Positions 56,136 through 64,000 of a stretch of DNA of 64,000 bases are shown in pieces. Both the position numbers and the translations under genes were made by a program. Within the stretch, counting starts at the first letter, position 1; each line of letters begins with the position of its first letter. The stretch lies in NCBI GenBank assembly GCA_010015745.1, contig ML978240.1, forward strand, positions 84,219 through 148,218, read 5' to 3'. Below the pieces are notes generated by a model. The model searched no databases. It saw only the letters and a program-made list of their open reading frames with translations, and was not told where the DNA came from. Source of the stretch: Setomelanomma holmii (lineage: Eukaryota; Ascomycota; Dothideomycetes; Pleosporales; Phaeosphaeriaceae).

Positions 56136-57435
56136 GTGCGATACAGCGAGCACCTGCAGCATTCTGCAAGCTCCAATCCCCACCAAAACATACAACACCT
56201 CGGACCTCGAACGTCTCTATCACAAAAGAATTCCGCATATGTACCGTACAATAGCTCGCATCCTCACGCCAACACGTTCGAGTACACCATCAGCGGCCAG
56301 CCCACCATCACCGCCACCAGACACGAAGTGCCTATCCCGTATGTCCACCATCTTCCTATCTTACCCACCATGAAACTGACCCCGACAGCTCGCCCGGCCT
56401 CAACGATGTCCTCATCAAAGTGATCGCAACTGATAGCAACCCCAAAGACTGGAAAGCCTCCCAATCCCACGATGTAGCCCACGGCATCAACCAAGGCGAC
56501 GACATCGCTGGCACCATCCACAGGGTCGGCTCCAACGTCTACGAATACGCCTCCGGCGACCGCGTCGCAGCTTTCCACCGCATGTTCACGCCCCACGGAA
56601 GCTACGCCGAGTACGCCATCACTCCAGCAAGTACCACATTCAAACTAACCCCAACCATCTCATTCGAAGAAGGCGCCACCATGCCACTCGCCGTAATGAC
56701 CGCTGCGCTGGCTTTGTACCAGCACCTAGGACTCCCAGTGCCGTGGGTCACGAACAGTGAAGCGATGAACACGCCAGTACTGATTTTTCGAGGTGCGAGT
56801 GCAGTCGGATCTTTCGCGCTCAAAGTCGCTAAACACTTGGGGTTAAATCCAACCACCACCGTCGCAGGAAAGGCATCGACTTCGTCAAATTCCTCGACGC
56901 AGCAACACATCATCGACTACCGCGCCGGGAATGTGGTAGCCAACATCCTAGCCGCACTAGACGGTAGAACACTCGGGCATGCATTCAACGCCATTTCCAG
57001 CAAGGGAAGTTAGAGAAACGTACTCGCTGTATTTGCAGACCCCAGAAACGGCGAGGGGAAAGGTGGACACATTGATATGGTCGATCCACCCTCATCCAAC
57101 CCATTTACAACCACGTCCGAGAGCCCGAAGGATTGGAGCTTTCCGACTAACGTTACGTTCAGCAGGACGTTTGTGAGAAGTGCATATGGCACGGCGCATT
57201 TGTATCGCAGCGAGGCGGAAGCGAAGAAAGATGAAGACTTTGAGTATGTATTTTATCGGTATATGGGGAAAGTACTTGCGGAGGCTAATTGAGTGGGCAT
57301 CCGTATGAGGTTATGCCTGGTAGGTTGGAGGGTGTTGGGGAGGGCATGGGGAGGTTGTTTGAGGATAAGGTTAGTGCGAGGAAGTTGGTGTATAGGGTTG
57401 CGGATACGCTTGGGGTGAGGAAGGAGTGGGTTTGA
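56136..57435 (+). pseudogene. broken medium-chain dehydrogenase/reductase (enoyl-reductase type)
   Basis: Zinc-independent MDR text in two exons: an open frame from 56136 to 56338 (FEYTISGQPTITATRHEVPI), a 50-nt intron at 56339-56388 (GTATGT..GACAG), then SPGLNDVLIKVIATDSNPKD, GDDIAGTIHRVGS, ASGDRVAAFHRMFTPHGSYA, TMPLAVMTAALALYQHLGLP and a nucleotide-fold segment (LIFRGASAVGSFALKVAKHL). Three defects are visible. There is no in-frame ATG in the first exon. A TAG at 57011-57013 interrupts otherwise continuous coding text. A frame change near 57288 follows, after which GHPYEVMPGRLEGVGEGMGR, the family's usual C-terminal 'GHPYEV' text, continues to 57435. I read a decayed gene. The first defect could be a missed 5' exon; the TAG and frame change are harder to explain by splicing. 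An intact relative lies at 61014-62089. Confidence 0.68.
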
Positions 57436-57552
57436 TTGTGTGCGAGTGTCGGGAGGTAAGTAGGAAGTGTAGGTCGGCGTGTAACGATTGTCGCGATGTC
57501 GAGATGTGGTTTTCTCTAAGTCCTTCGAGTGCCGCGTTCCGTGCCACTTCGA

Positions 57553-59091
57553 CTAGTGATGATGTCCATTTGCCTCCCCATTCCTATCTCCACCGGCATC
57601 CTCTCCACTTGCCTCCGAGTTCATGTTACCAAAAACTCTCTCCCACAACAAGAAATTCTCAACGCTCTTACTCTTATACCTTTCCTTCCCCCACTCATTC
57701 TTCCCCTTCATCCTCGCCTGATTCGCCACAACCACCGGAACCTCTATGTCGTTCACCCGCACATATTGTTTCTGGGTGTACTGAAACACATCCGCCTCAG
57801 TCCCCGGAATCCTGCGATCCGCCGTCGCCGTCAAAATCCCAATGACAGTCTTGATGCCCAGAAGCTGCTGTATGTTATCCCCCAGACGCGGAAAGACATT
57901 ATTCAGCAACTTCGTGACGAGCTTTGACAAGCGCTGAACGCTCCCGATAACGATACCACCGGGCGCGTATTCCAGCACATCGCCGTAGATATCCCCACTT
58001 CCCGTCGAATCCTCCAGCGGCCTAGCAATCCTCTCATCAAGCACTTCAATACGCTCATCAACACCCGTAATTACCATGTCTCCCCCAACTTCCCTCACGC
58101 CCTCAAGAATCCAGCGCAACACACAATCCGCCAGCACCTGATTCGGGAAAATCGTCCTACTCAACAAATCCGGCAAGAATCCAAGCAGTCCTTCAAGCCA
58201 ATTCATCGGACTCTGACGCACGAAGCGGAATGTCATACGTCCGAGATCGTAGTGCGTGCCTGGGAACCACTTTTGGTGCACGATTGCTTTTTCTGCGCCT
58301 GAAGCGTCGCTGGGGTAGATCAGGCAGGGCTGGAAAACCCATAAGCGATCGTGGAGGGAAGGCGCGTGGTAGACGTGTTGTACGACCGAGGAGACATTCT
58401 GATCGAAGAACTCGAATGGCGCCCAGTCAAAGCCGATGCCAGCATTTAGTCGAGGGATACCGAGGGCGCCGACTGTGTCGATCAGGCCCATGAAGCGGAT
58501 TGGACGTTTCACAGGCCACACACGGTCTGCATCTGCTTTGCAGCGATGACATTCGTCGCTGTGGGGCACGTCTTGCGGAAGCGTGGAGCGGTATGTGCGG
58601 AAGACATTGTAGCATAGTGTTTGGACCTGCTTTTCGGTGTATTCGGGGCGGCGCTTGATGATGCCGCAGTTGTTGATCATGCCGGCTACACATCGCACAG
58701 TGAACGCGCCGCGAGAGAAGCCGAATAGCCATATCTCGTGTTCGTCGGTGAAGTTCTCGACGATGAACTTGTAGACGCTGATGCATTCGTCGCCGATGGC
58801 ACTGGCGGTTGCGCCATCGTAGATATACTCTAGGAATGTGCGATTGAGTCCTACGCCTTCTTGATAGCCGGCGACGATGTCTTCGGCTTCGATGTGTGCA
58901 TGTGGTTGTATTCGATGAACAGTAGATTCAGTTGTCGAAGTATTGTTGTATTGCACGTCGCCTACCATGTTAGCCAGTTGACGGATGTTACTCTCAGGCG
59001 CGCCTGCAACCTTCGTCTCGCGACCGACCCAAGTCCCATCGCAGAAGACGACAAGGCGCTTGGTCGGACAAGGTGACGGCATGGAGCCCAT
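57553..59091 (-). CDS. DUF2235 alpha/beta-hydrolase-fold protein
   Basis: Intronless, 512 aa, starting MGSMPSPCPTKRLVVFCDGT. DUF2235 (T6SS phospholipase effector Tle1-like domain) proteins carry an alpha/beta-hydrolase core. Seen: RLVVFCDGTW at the N-terminus; the nucleophile elbow G-x-S-x-G as WLFGFSRGAFTVR, so Ser is the expected nucleophile; FMGLIDTVGALGIPR, holding the acid Asp region; and HQKWFPGTHYDLGRM, holding the candidate His. The C-terminal 120 residues are more variable and end in a His-rich GHHH. In fungi these are mostly uncharacterised; a lipase or esterase role is inferred from the fold. It sits between the broken reductase and MED7, convergent to the former. Confidence 0.88.
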   Translation of the reverse strand: MGSMPSPCPTKRLVVFCDGTWVGRETKVAGAPESNIRQLANMVGDVQYNNTSTTESTVHRIQPHAHIEAEDIVAGYQEGVGLNRTFLEYIYDGATASAIGDECISVYKFIVENFTDEHEIWLFGFSRGAFTVRCVAGMINNCGIIKRRPEYTEKQVQTLCYNVFRTYRSTLPQDVPHSDECHRCKADADRVWPVKRPIRFMGLIDTVGALGIPRLNAGIGFDWAPFEFFDQNVSSVVQHVYHAPSLHDRLWVFQPCLIYPSDASGAEKAIVHQKWFPGTHYDLGRMTFRFVRQSPMNWLEGLLGFLPDLLSRTIFPNQVLADCVLRWILEGVREVGGDMVITGVDERIEVLDERIARPLEDSTGSGDIYGDVLEYAPGGIVIGSVQRLSKLVTKLLNNVFPRLGDNIQQLLGIKTVIGILTATADRRIPGTEADVFQYTQKQYVRVNDIEVPVVVANQARMKGKNEWGKERYKSKSVENFLLWERVFGNMNSEASGEDAGGDRNGEANGHHH

Positions 59092-59633
59092 GATGAGGTA
59101 CTTCCTACGCGTGTTTTGAAGTGTTGCAGCACAAGCGGAGGTGGTATTGGCGATGTCGTAGAAGTAGCAGAATGCAAGCGAAAGACAATGTTTGTCTGGT
59201 CAAGTTGACAGGCACGCTCACGTTCCCAGCCGTTCTTGCTTTTTCCCACTCGTCTTGGGAGCTGAACCAGGGTTCGCGCTTTCCTCGTGTCGATGGCCGG
59301 GTTGCGCGCGTGCCAGACGCCTCTGTGTCACATTCACGAACAGGCGGCGGTAAGTTCCGAGACACCACACCAAAAGACTTCACAGCTGAGGCTCGAGCTT
59401 CCGGTATAGCTAAACGTCGAAAACAGGTGCTACACCTTCTGTGACGTCATTTTCGTCTCTTGATTCATGGTGTTGATGCTAGCGCGAACGGTTGTATAGG
59501 CGCCAAGCACTGGATATTGCGTGTTATCCGAGATGGTGGGAGCGACCATTTCTGGTGGTTTTGCTGTTATGACAGTTGCACATTCAAGCCCGTTGCAAGT
59601 GTTTTCCCCAGGTGACTCTTGCCCTCGGTGCCT
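59092..59633. other. intergenic, no gene seen
   Basis: Region between the DUF2235 start and the MED7 stop on the same strand. A 107-codon plus-strand frame at 59121-59444 has no features and overlaps the expected DUF2235 promoter. Confidence 0.45.
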
Positions 59634-60485
59634 TTATTGTGCCAACGTCTCCTCCAACGCCCTCCACATCTCTTTCTGCGCCTCGCTCCTCCTCTCATCC
59701 TCCCCAAGCACCACCTCCTCCTCATTCAGCCCAGACTCCTCACTCTTCTCGCCCGAAACTTCCCTCCCAAACCCCTCCAGCACCTCCCCCACCCTCTCCT
59801 CCATCTTCCTCACGCCCTCAATCTCCCTCTTCTTCCTCTCCACCTGCCTCTGCATCTCCAATATCAACGTCTCCCTCGCCTGATGCGGCCTATACTCATT
59901 AATCAAGCTATGCATATTCGTCACCATTGTCAAAATATCCTTCAACTTCTGATCCTTGTGCTCCGACGTTGGATTGATAGCCACTATGCCCAGCAGCTCA
60001 ATGTATGCGACGAGAATGCTGCGCAGGAAGCGAAAGAGGTATCGCTGGCGATCGATGCTGGCGGATGCGCTGGACGAAGCATCTGTGGAGGGGTATAGTT
60101 GCTCGTACTTCCAGCCCGTGAGCGTGTAGTCCACGGCCAGGGTGCGGCTTATCCACTGCATGGTCTTCTGGAATGAGTCGCTGCCCTTGGCGATTGTGAT
60201 GGTACCGAAGACCTTGAATTCTTGGTCGTCGGCGGGCGGTGAGGGCGGGATGAGGCAGCGCAGTTCGGTGGGGAGGGCGAGGATTTGCTCGGCGGAGAGC
60301 TTTGCGGCCGAGTCATCTTCGGTGAGGGTGTCGAGGGCGGCTTCATTCTCAATTTCTTTTAGGCGCGATTTGTTCTCGGTGGTGAAGTGCTGGTAGAATG
60401 GTGGGGGTGGTGGGAAGAAGGGAAGTTTGAGATTGGGGTCTTCTTCCTCTTCTTCTTGCAGCGGCTGTGGTTGAGGGTCCGACAT
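59634..60485 (-). CDS. MED7: Mediator complex subunit 7
   Basis: Middle-module subunit of Mediator, pairing with MED21 and MED31. Intronless, 283 aa. The acidic N-terminus leads to LKLPFFPPPPPFYQHFTTEN, the hallmark 'FPPPPxFYxxFT' segment of MED7. Later come the MED31-binding Pro-rich region (LRCLIPPSPP) and the long helix (LFRFLRSILVAYIELLGIVA; NMHSLINEYRPHQARETLIL) that contains the family's 'NxHxLxNxxRPxQARE' signature. The C-terminal helix is charged (QRQVERKKREIEGVRKMEE). Length and motifs are as expected. Confidence 0.95.
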   Translation of the reverse strand: MSDPQPQPLQEEEEEDPNLKLPFFPPPPPFYQHFTTENKSRLKEIENEAALDTLTEDDSAAKLSAEQILALPTELRCLIPPSPPADDQEFKVFGTITIAKGSDSFQKTMQWISRTLAVDYTLTGWKYEQLYPSTDASSSASASIDRQRYLFRFLRSILVAYIELLGIVAINPTSEHKDQKLKDILTMVTNMHSLINEYRPHQARETLILEMQRQVERKKREIEGVRKMEERVGEVLEGFGREVSGEKSEESGLNEEEVVLGEDERRSEAQKEMWRALEETLAQ

Positions 60486-61013
60486 GGCTACAAATGAGCT
60501 GTAGATGGTTTAATCGAAAGAGTCGCCGTGACTGTGAAGCTGTCAATTGCGCGAATCGAACGCGTCGGTTGTGAGAGCAAATCGTAGCTCGCGTCGCTGG
60601 ACCCTTCTTCCGAGATCAGGTCTTAGCTTGAGCACAGACTCCTCGTCATTTCATCTGCTCTCACTTTCGCTGGCCATGACTTTGCAAGGATAGGCAGCCA
60701 GTGAAGGACGAAGTTAGCAGCTGCATTATCAATCCAAATCCTACAGAAAGTGAATCTCTATAATCAAGGTGAGATACTGTACATGGTGCGCCCCCAACCC
60801 GAGCACACCGAGCTTTCTCCGACTATATTACCCCACAAAAACACTGATGACAAATTGGGGAACTTGTGGAGTTTCGTACACGCGTGTGCTAGCGCGTGTT
60901 GGACATTGCATAATCGTGGACTAGTATAAATGCATTTGAACTTTGAGGTCTGAAAGCCAACACATAGCCTTTATATCTCCATCAACTTGTGTTTCATCCT
61001 CTACTATATCAAC
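60486..61013. promoter_or_regulatory. divergent region between MED7 and the reductase gene
   Basis: 528 bp holding both promoters. A TATA box lies at 60925 on the reductase side. No open frame of note. Confidence 0.45.
60925..60930 (+). promoter_or_regulatory. TATA box of the reductase gene
   Basis: TATAAA, 89 bp before the ATG at 61014. Confidence 0.5.
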
Positions 61014-62089
61014 ATGTCCACACAAAAAGCAGTTGTCCACGTCTCCGAGAACGTCTCAGAATTGAGGACTGCCGTACCTGTCCCTAAGCTCCCAGCAGAC
61101 AATTGGGTGCTCATCAAGACCAAAGCCGTTGCGCTGAATCCTACCGACTGGAAGAATATCGCCCGTGCTACGGTGCCAGGAGCAATTGCTGGGTGCGACT
61201 ATGCTGGTGTCGTTGAGGAAATTGGCAAAAGTGTGACCGACCTCAAAGTTGGCGACAAGGTCGCTGGTTTCGTTCGAGGAGGTGAGCATCATTGTACTTC
61301 GGCAGTAAGTACTAGCTGACCTGTTCAGGTGATCCAGCAGATCACTCCAACGGCGCCTTCGCCGAACACATCAAGGCCAAAGCCGGCATCCATCTCAAGA
61401 TCGGTGACAACGTCTCGTTCGAGGATGCCGCAACTCTAGGCGTTGGCATAACGACAGTAGCTCAGGGTCTCTACCAGGAACTCGCCCTTCCTTTCCCACC
61501 CAATAAAGTGCAAGAGCCCACTCCCATTCTCATCTATGGCGCGTCAACGGCCACTGGAACGCTTGCTGTTCAATTCGCAAAGCTCACTGGTTGCGAAGTC
61601 ATTGCGACCGCGTCGCCGCATAACTTCGATCTTGTCCGCAAGCTAGGCGCAGACCAAGTCTTCGACTACAAAGATCCTGAAGTCGGTGCCAAGATCCGCA
61701 AAGCCACCAACGACAAACTCAAGCTCGTTTTTGATTGTATTGCTGAAGGTGGCTCGCTCAATATTGCGGCTGCGGCTTTGAGCTCCAGTGGAGGACACTT
61801 GTCTGCCTTGTTGCCAGTCAAAGACTTCCCTCGAGATGATGTCAAAACAAACTTCACCTTTGCATACACGGCGCTTGGCGAAAAGTACAACGATAAAATG
61901 CAGGCGAGCCAATCCGACTTTGAGTTTGGCGCAAAGTTCTGGAAGGTGTCTGAGGATCTGATCAACTCTGGAAAGATTAAGACGCATCCTGTGGAGGTGC
62001 GCAAAGGTCTTGCGGGAGTGCCACAAGGTCTGCAGGACCTGAAGGACGGCAAAGTTTCAGGTGTGAAGTTGGTGTATACGGTCGAGTAG
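61014..62089 (+). CDS. medium-chain dehydrogenase/reductase, enoyl-reductase type
   Basis: NADPH-dependent quinone/enoyl reductase-like MDR protein without structural zinc ligands. Exons 61014-61281 and 61329-62089 (47-nt intron, GTGAGC..GTTCAG); 342 aa. I used the ATG at 61014 because MSTQKAVVHVSENVSELRTA is the expected N-terminus; the upstream in-frame ATG sits in the leader. Seen: VLIKTKAVALNPTDWKNIA, AGCDYAGVVEEIGKSVTDLK (catalytic-domain fold), HSNGAFAEHIKAK, and the Rossmann segment ILIYGASTATGTLAVQFAKL followed by GCEVIATASPHNFDLVRKLG and DQVFDYKDPEV. The fold is that of trans-acting enoyl reductases of fungal polyketide pathways, but no PKS is near, so a general oxidoreductase role is as likely. 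Intact relative of the broken gene at 56136. Confidence 0.9.
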
Positions 62090-62620
62090 ATTCCGTAATT
62101 GCAAGTGGCTCTGAGTGCAGTGTAGGAAGAGAGCACCTTGCATCTGCTGGATGATCGGGGTTGGAGAGGCGCACTTTCTGGAGGTCCGAGACGCCCTGGG
62201 GAACGGACCTCATACTGCGGTCGCAGCAGCTGGTCTCGTTATGTATGCCTTGCCACTCAAAGGCCTCTGTCAATATCCTTTATAATCCATCGCTGGAAGA
62301 GTAGTTCTTGCTCCTTCTCAAAGTTTGTAATATGGCCTCAGCTTTTCGACTCAGAGAGGTTTTCAGTATCAAAGTGACGACCTAGGAAGGCGTGGCAGTT
62401 GAAGCCTTTCTGATAAGTGCAGGACAACGATGCCGGCAAAGTTGACCTATAATACCTATGTCCCGGCACCCACAATCCACGATCGTTCTGCCCAAGAATG
62501 GTCCGTCCAAAGACCTCCTCCTGCAGCAATCACGGTACTTGGTCAGCCTGAAACTTCTGTGCGCGAATGGTCATGAGTGGCGCAATATCTCGTGCAAAGA
62601 GACTAGAGTAGAGCATATGG
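62090..62620. other. convergent intergenic region, no gene seen
   Basis: 3' flanks of the reductase gene and the RRM-like gene. The RRM-like gene could extend into here by a further 3' exon, but I see no clear one. Confidence 0.4.
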
Positions 62621-63688
62621 CTAACTCACTGCTTCGAAGTTTGTGCCGACTGCAGAACCTTGGTCGCGTACCGAATTATGCTCACCGCCTCGGCTGCCAT
62701 CCCAGGAGACGCCAAGATCCTTTATTGGAGGTATGGCTACCGATACAAAGATGTCTCGGTCTCCTAAACGCACTCTATCATATCGCTGGCAGGCATTCGA
62801 AGCACACTCTTTGGTCAGGAAATCGACAGCCATCAGGTGTCCGGAAAGATGCTTCTTCGCTTGTTGATACTTACGAACTCCAGTAGACCTGAGAGCATCA
62901 TATGAGTGGAACATGGCATACATGCTCGACATAAGCGATCCATCAAACGATCTGGGGTCCGGGAGATTGTCGAGTGTCACACGTCTACCCTCTCGCATCG
63001 GCGCAAAGATGTTCGTCGGTCGAGTCCGTGGGGGCTCGAAGGAGGATTTGTTGAAGTTCGGGACTTGGCGAAGTATGCCAGCCCCAAAACAATGCTCGAT
63101 GGTATCCTACATTCTCTGTTGTAGGTTTGTATCTCGATACAAATACTCGCCCGTCAAACAAAAGAGCTTTGTCCAATTCCTTGACCGCACGGACTGCGGA
63201 TCCCGGGTCAGGAAGAACGACGGCGATTCGTCCCATATCTAGATGTTAGTGTACAACATCAGTGGATTTCTCAAAAAACAGTTCGTACGTCGAAATTACG
63301 TACCCACTCGGTCATGCCACTGTATATCATGACAATACGTTCGCTGATCATGTATGTAAGTCACTATGACGCTTCTAAAAGCGACTCACTTGCACGACGA
63401 AGCCACTGTCCTCAAAAAATGCACGCACATCTGATGCATTTTGATAAGCACGATCCAATGCTTTAGACATGGCAACGCACCTTCACCTATCACAACTTTT
63501 GGCGTTCCAAAGAGCATGACTGTCCTTGCACGATCGGGCAGCGCGATTTTATGTTTATATTCCTGCGCGAAAGTGGTATATGGCAATGGTCTAATGCCAC
63601 TCATGGATTGACATCTCCAAGGAGGGCCCACTCGGCAAGACACAAGCTTCGTAGGGCGAGTTCCATTGGGGGTACGTATGCTGCCCAT
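62621..63688 (-). CDS. RRM-like RNA-binding protein, six exons
   Basis: Minus-strand exons 63688-63481, 63430-63390, 63343-63304, 63238-63111, 63034-62875 and 62808-62621 sum to 765 nt, exactly 254 codons plus stop. Introns have GTGCGT, GTGAGT, GTACGT, GTAGGA and GTAAGT donors. The first RRM-like unit reads RTVMLFGTPKVVIGE (beta1), DVRAFFEDSGFVVQ (alpha1 region), MGRIAVVLPDPGSAVRAVKE and LLFDGRVFVSRYK (beta4). A second begins RRVTLDNLPDPRSFDGSLMS and continues into YDRVRLGDRDIFVSVAIPP. RNP1 aromatic residues are not typical, so RNA contact is inferred from the fold pattern. The start ATG (MGSIRTPNGTRPTKL) could also be the internal Met of MSGIRPLPYTTF. The exact acceptors of exons 3 and 5 are the least certain. 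No gene name assigned. Confidence 0.58.
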
Positions 63689-63754
63689 GAGCGTGCGCTT
63701 CCAAGGTGCAAGTCTGTCACGGTTTGGAGTCTCTCCTGCCGCACTGCGCAGTGG

Positions 63755-63775
63755 CACCTCACCCAAGGTGAGGTG
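63755..63775. repeat. perfect 9-bp inverted repeat upstream of the RRM-like gene
   Basis: CACCTCACC and its reverse complement GGTGAGGTG flank CAA, about 70 bp before the proposed ATG of the RRM-like gene and about 105 bp before the plus-strand gene at 63880. In the divergent promoter it could be a symmetric protein-binding site, or an RNA hairpin in either leader. Confidence 0.6.
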
Positions 63776-63879
63776 AGACTGTCTTCTCTACACTAGCGCT
63801 GTTTACAAACCCCCAACTATATGTACTGTTTGTAGTTTCACACAATACAACCTCACCTCACACCAGCTTTTTCAATTTC

Positions 63880-64000
63880 ATGGTACCCTTCAAAATAGGC
63901 CCAAACCCCGTCAAATTGATCACAACACAGCTCCAATCCTACCACCGCCACTTCCCAGCCGCGCAGTGCACTGCAAAGGGCAAGAATGGCGGTTGTAGGG
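63880..64000 (+). CDS. 5' end of a gene cut by the window edge
   Basis: ATG at 63880 opens a frame still open at base 64000 (40 codons: MVPFKIGPNPVKLITTQLQS onward, then a basic stretch with two Cys). It is preceded by a CT/CA-rich leader (ACAACCTCACCTCACACCAG) like that of neighbouring genes. The basic, short N-terminus could suit a small mitochondrial or ribosomal protein, but too little is visible to assign it. Confidence 0.45.
   Translation, partial: MVPFKIGPNPVKLITTQLQSYHRHFPAAQCTAKGKNGGCR

Noticed and set aside
60541..60575. GTTCGATTC-like B-box on the minus strand
   Set aside because: The surrounding bases do not pair into acceptor or anticodon stems; probably chance.

Overview
The window reads as nuclear DNA of a filamentous ascomycete (Pezizomycotina; a Dothideomycete is my inference, not shown). 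Genes are monocistronic and lie on both strands. Introns are short (about 46-130 nt) with GT..AG ends and CTAAC/CTGAC-like branch sites. The products are eukaryotic: GPI transamidase, Mediator, a PAK kinase, an HDEL-ended BiP, and an ESCRT-0 subunit. Exon joins were accepted only where the summed coding length stayed in frame. I saw no tRNA, rRNA, CRISPR array or intact transposon.

Layout, left to right. 0-10 kb: GPI16, a small putative membrane protein, divergent TRM7 and MAK5, then two tandem paralogous membrane/coiled-coil genes of no family I know, then a small secreted Cys-rich protein. 10-20 kb: a broken CorA-like gene with an internal 21-bp repeat array, about 1.9 kb without convincing genes, the STE20/PakA kinase, and a decayed repeat-containing coding region. 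20-29 kb: HSE1, a secreted-protein gene frameshifted by an 8-bp tandem duplication, and SCP160 (vigilin). 29-38 kb: a gene-poor accessory stretch with a UPF1-type helicase C-terminal fragment, a Cys-rich secreted protein, and a larger secreted protein resembling Asp f 4-type proteins. 38-50 kb: KAR2/BiP, an Old Yellow Enzyme, a KCH1-type potassium transporter and a Baeyer-Villiger-type flavin monooxygenase. 50-57 kb: a truncated, frameshifted DUF6594 relic facing an unrelated open frame, a small single-pass membrane protein, a 691-aa multi-pass membrane protein, and a broken medium-chain reductase. 57-64 kb: a DUF2235 serine hydrolase, MED7, an intact medium-chain reductase, a six-exon RRM-like gene, and the start of a gene cut by the window edge.

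The genes do not form one pathway. GPI16, KAR2 and the signal-peptide proteins share the secretory route; TRM7, MAK5 and SCP160 act in tRNA, ribosome and mRNA metabolism; STE20 and HSE1 act in polarity signalling and endosomal sorting. The notable pattern is the interleaving of conserved housekeeping genes with short-lived accessory genes. At least five loci carry visible disruptions: CorA-like, the repeat protein, the secreted protein at 23 kb, DUF6594, and the reductase at 56 kb. Most of their stops are TAG or TGA that could come from CAG or CGA by C-to-T change. That fits repeat-induced point mutation or ordinary decay, but assembly errors cannot be excluded.
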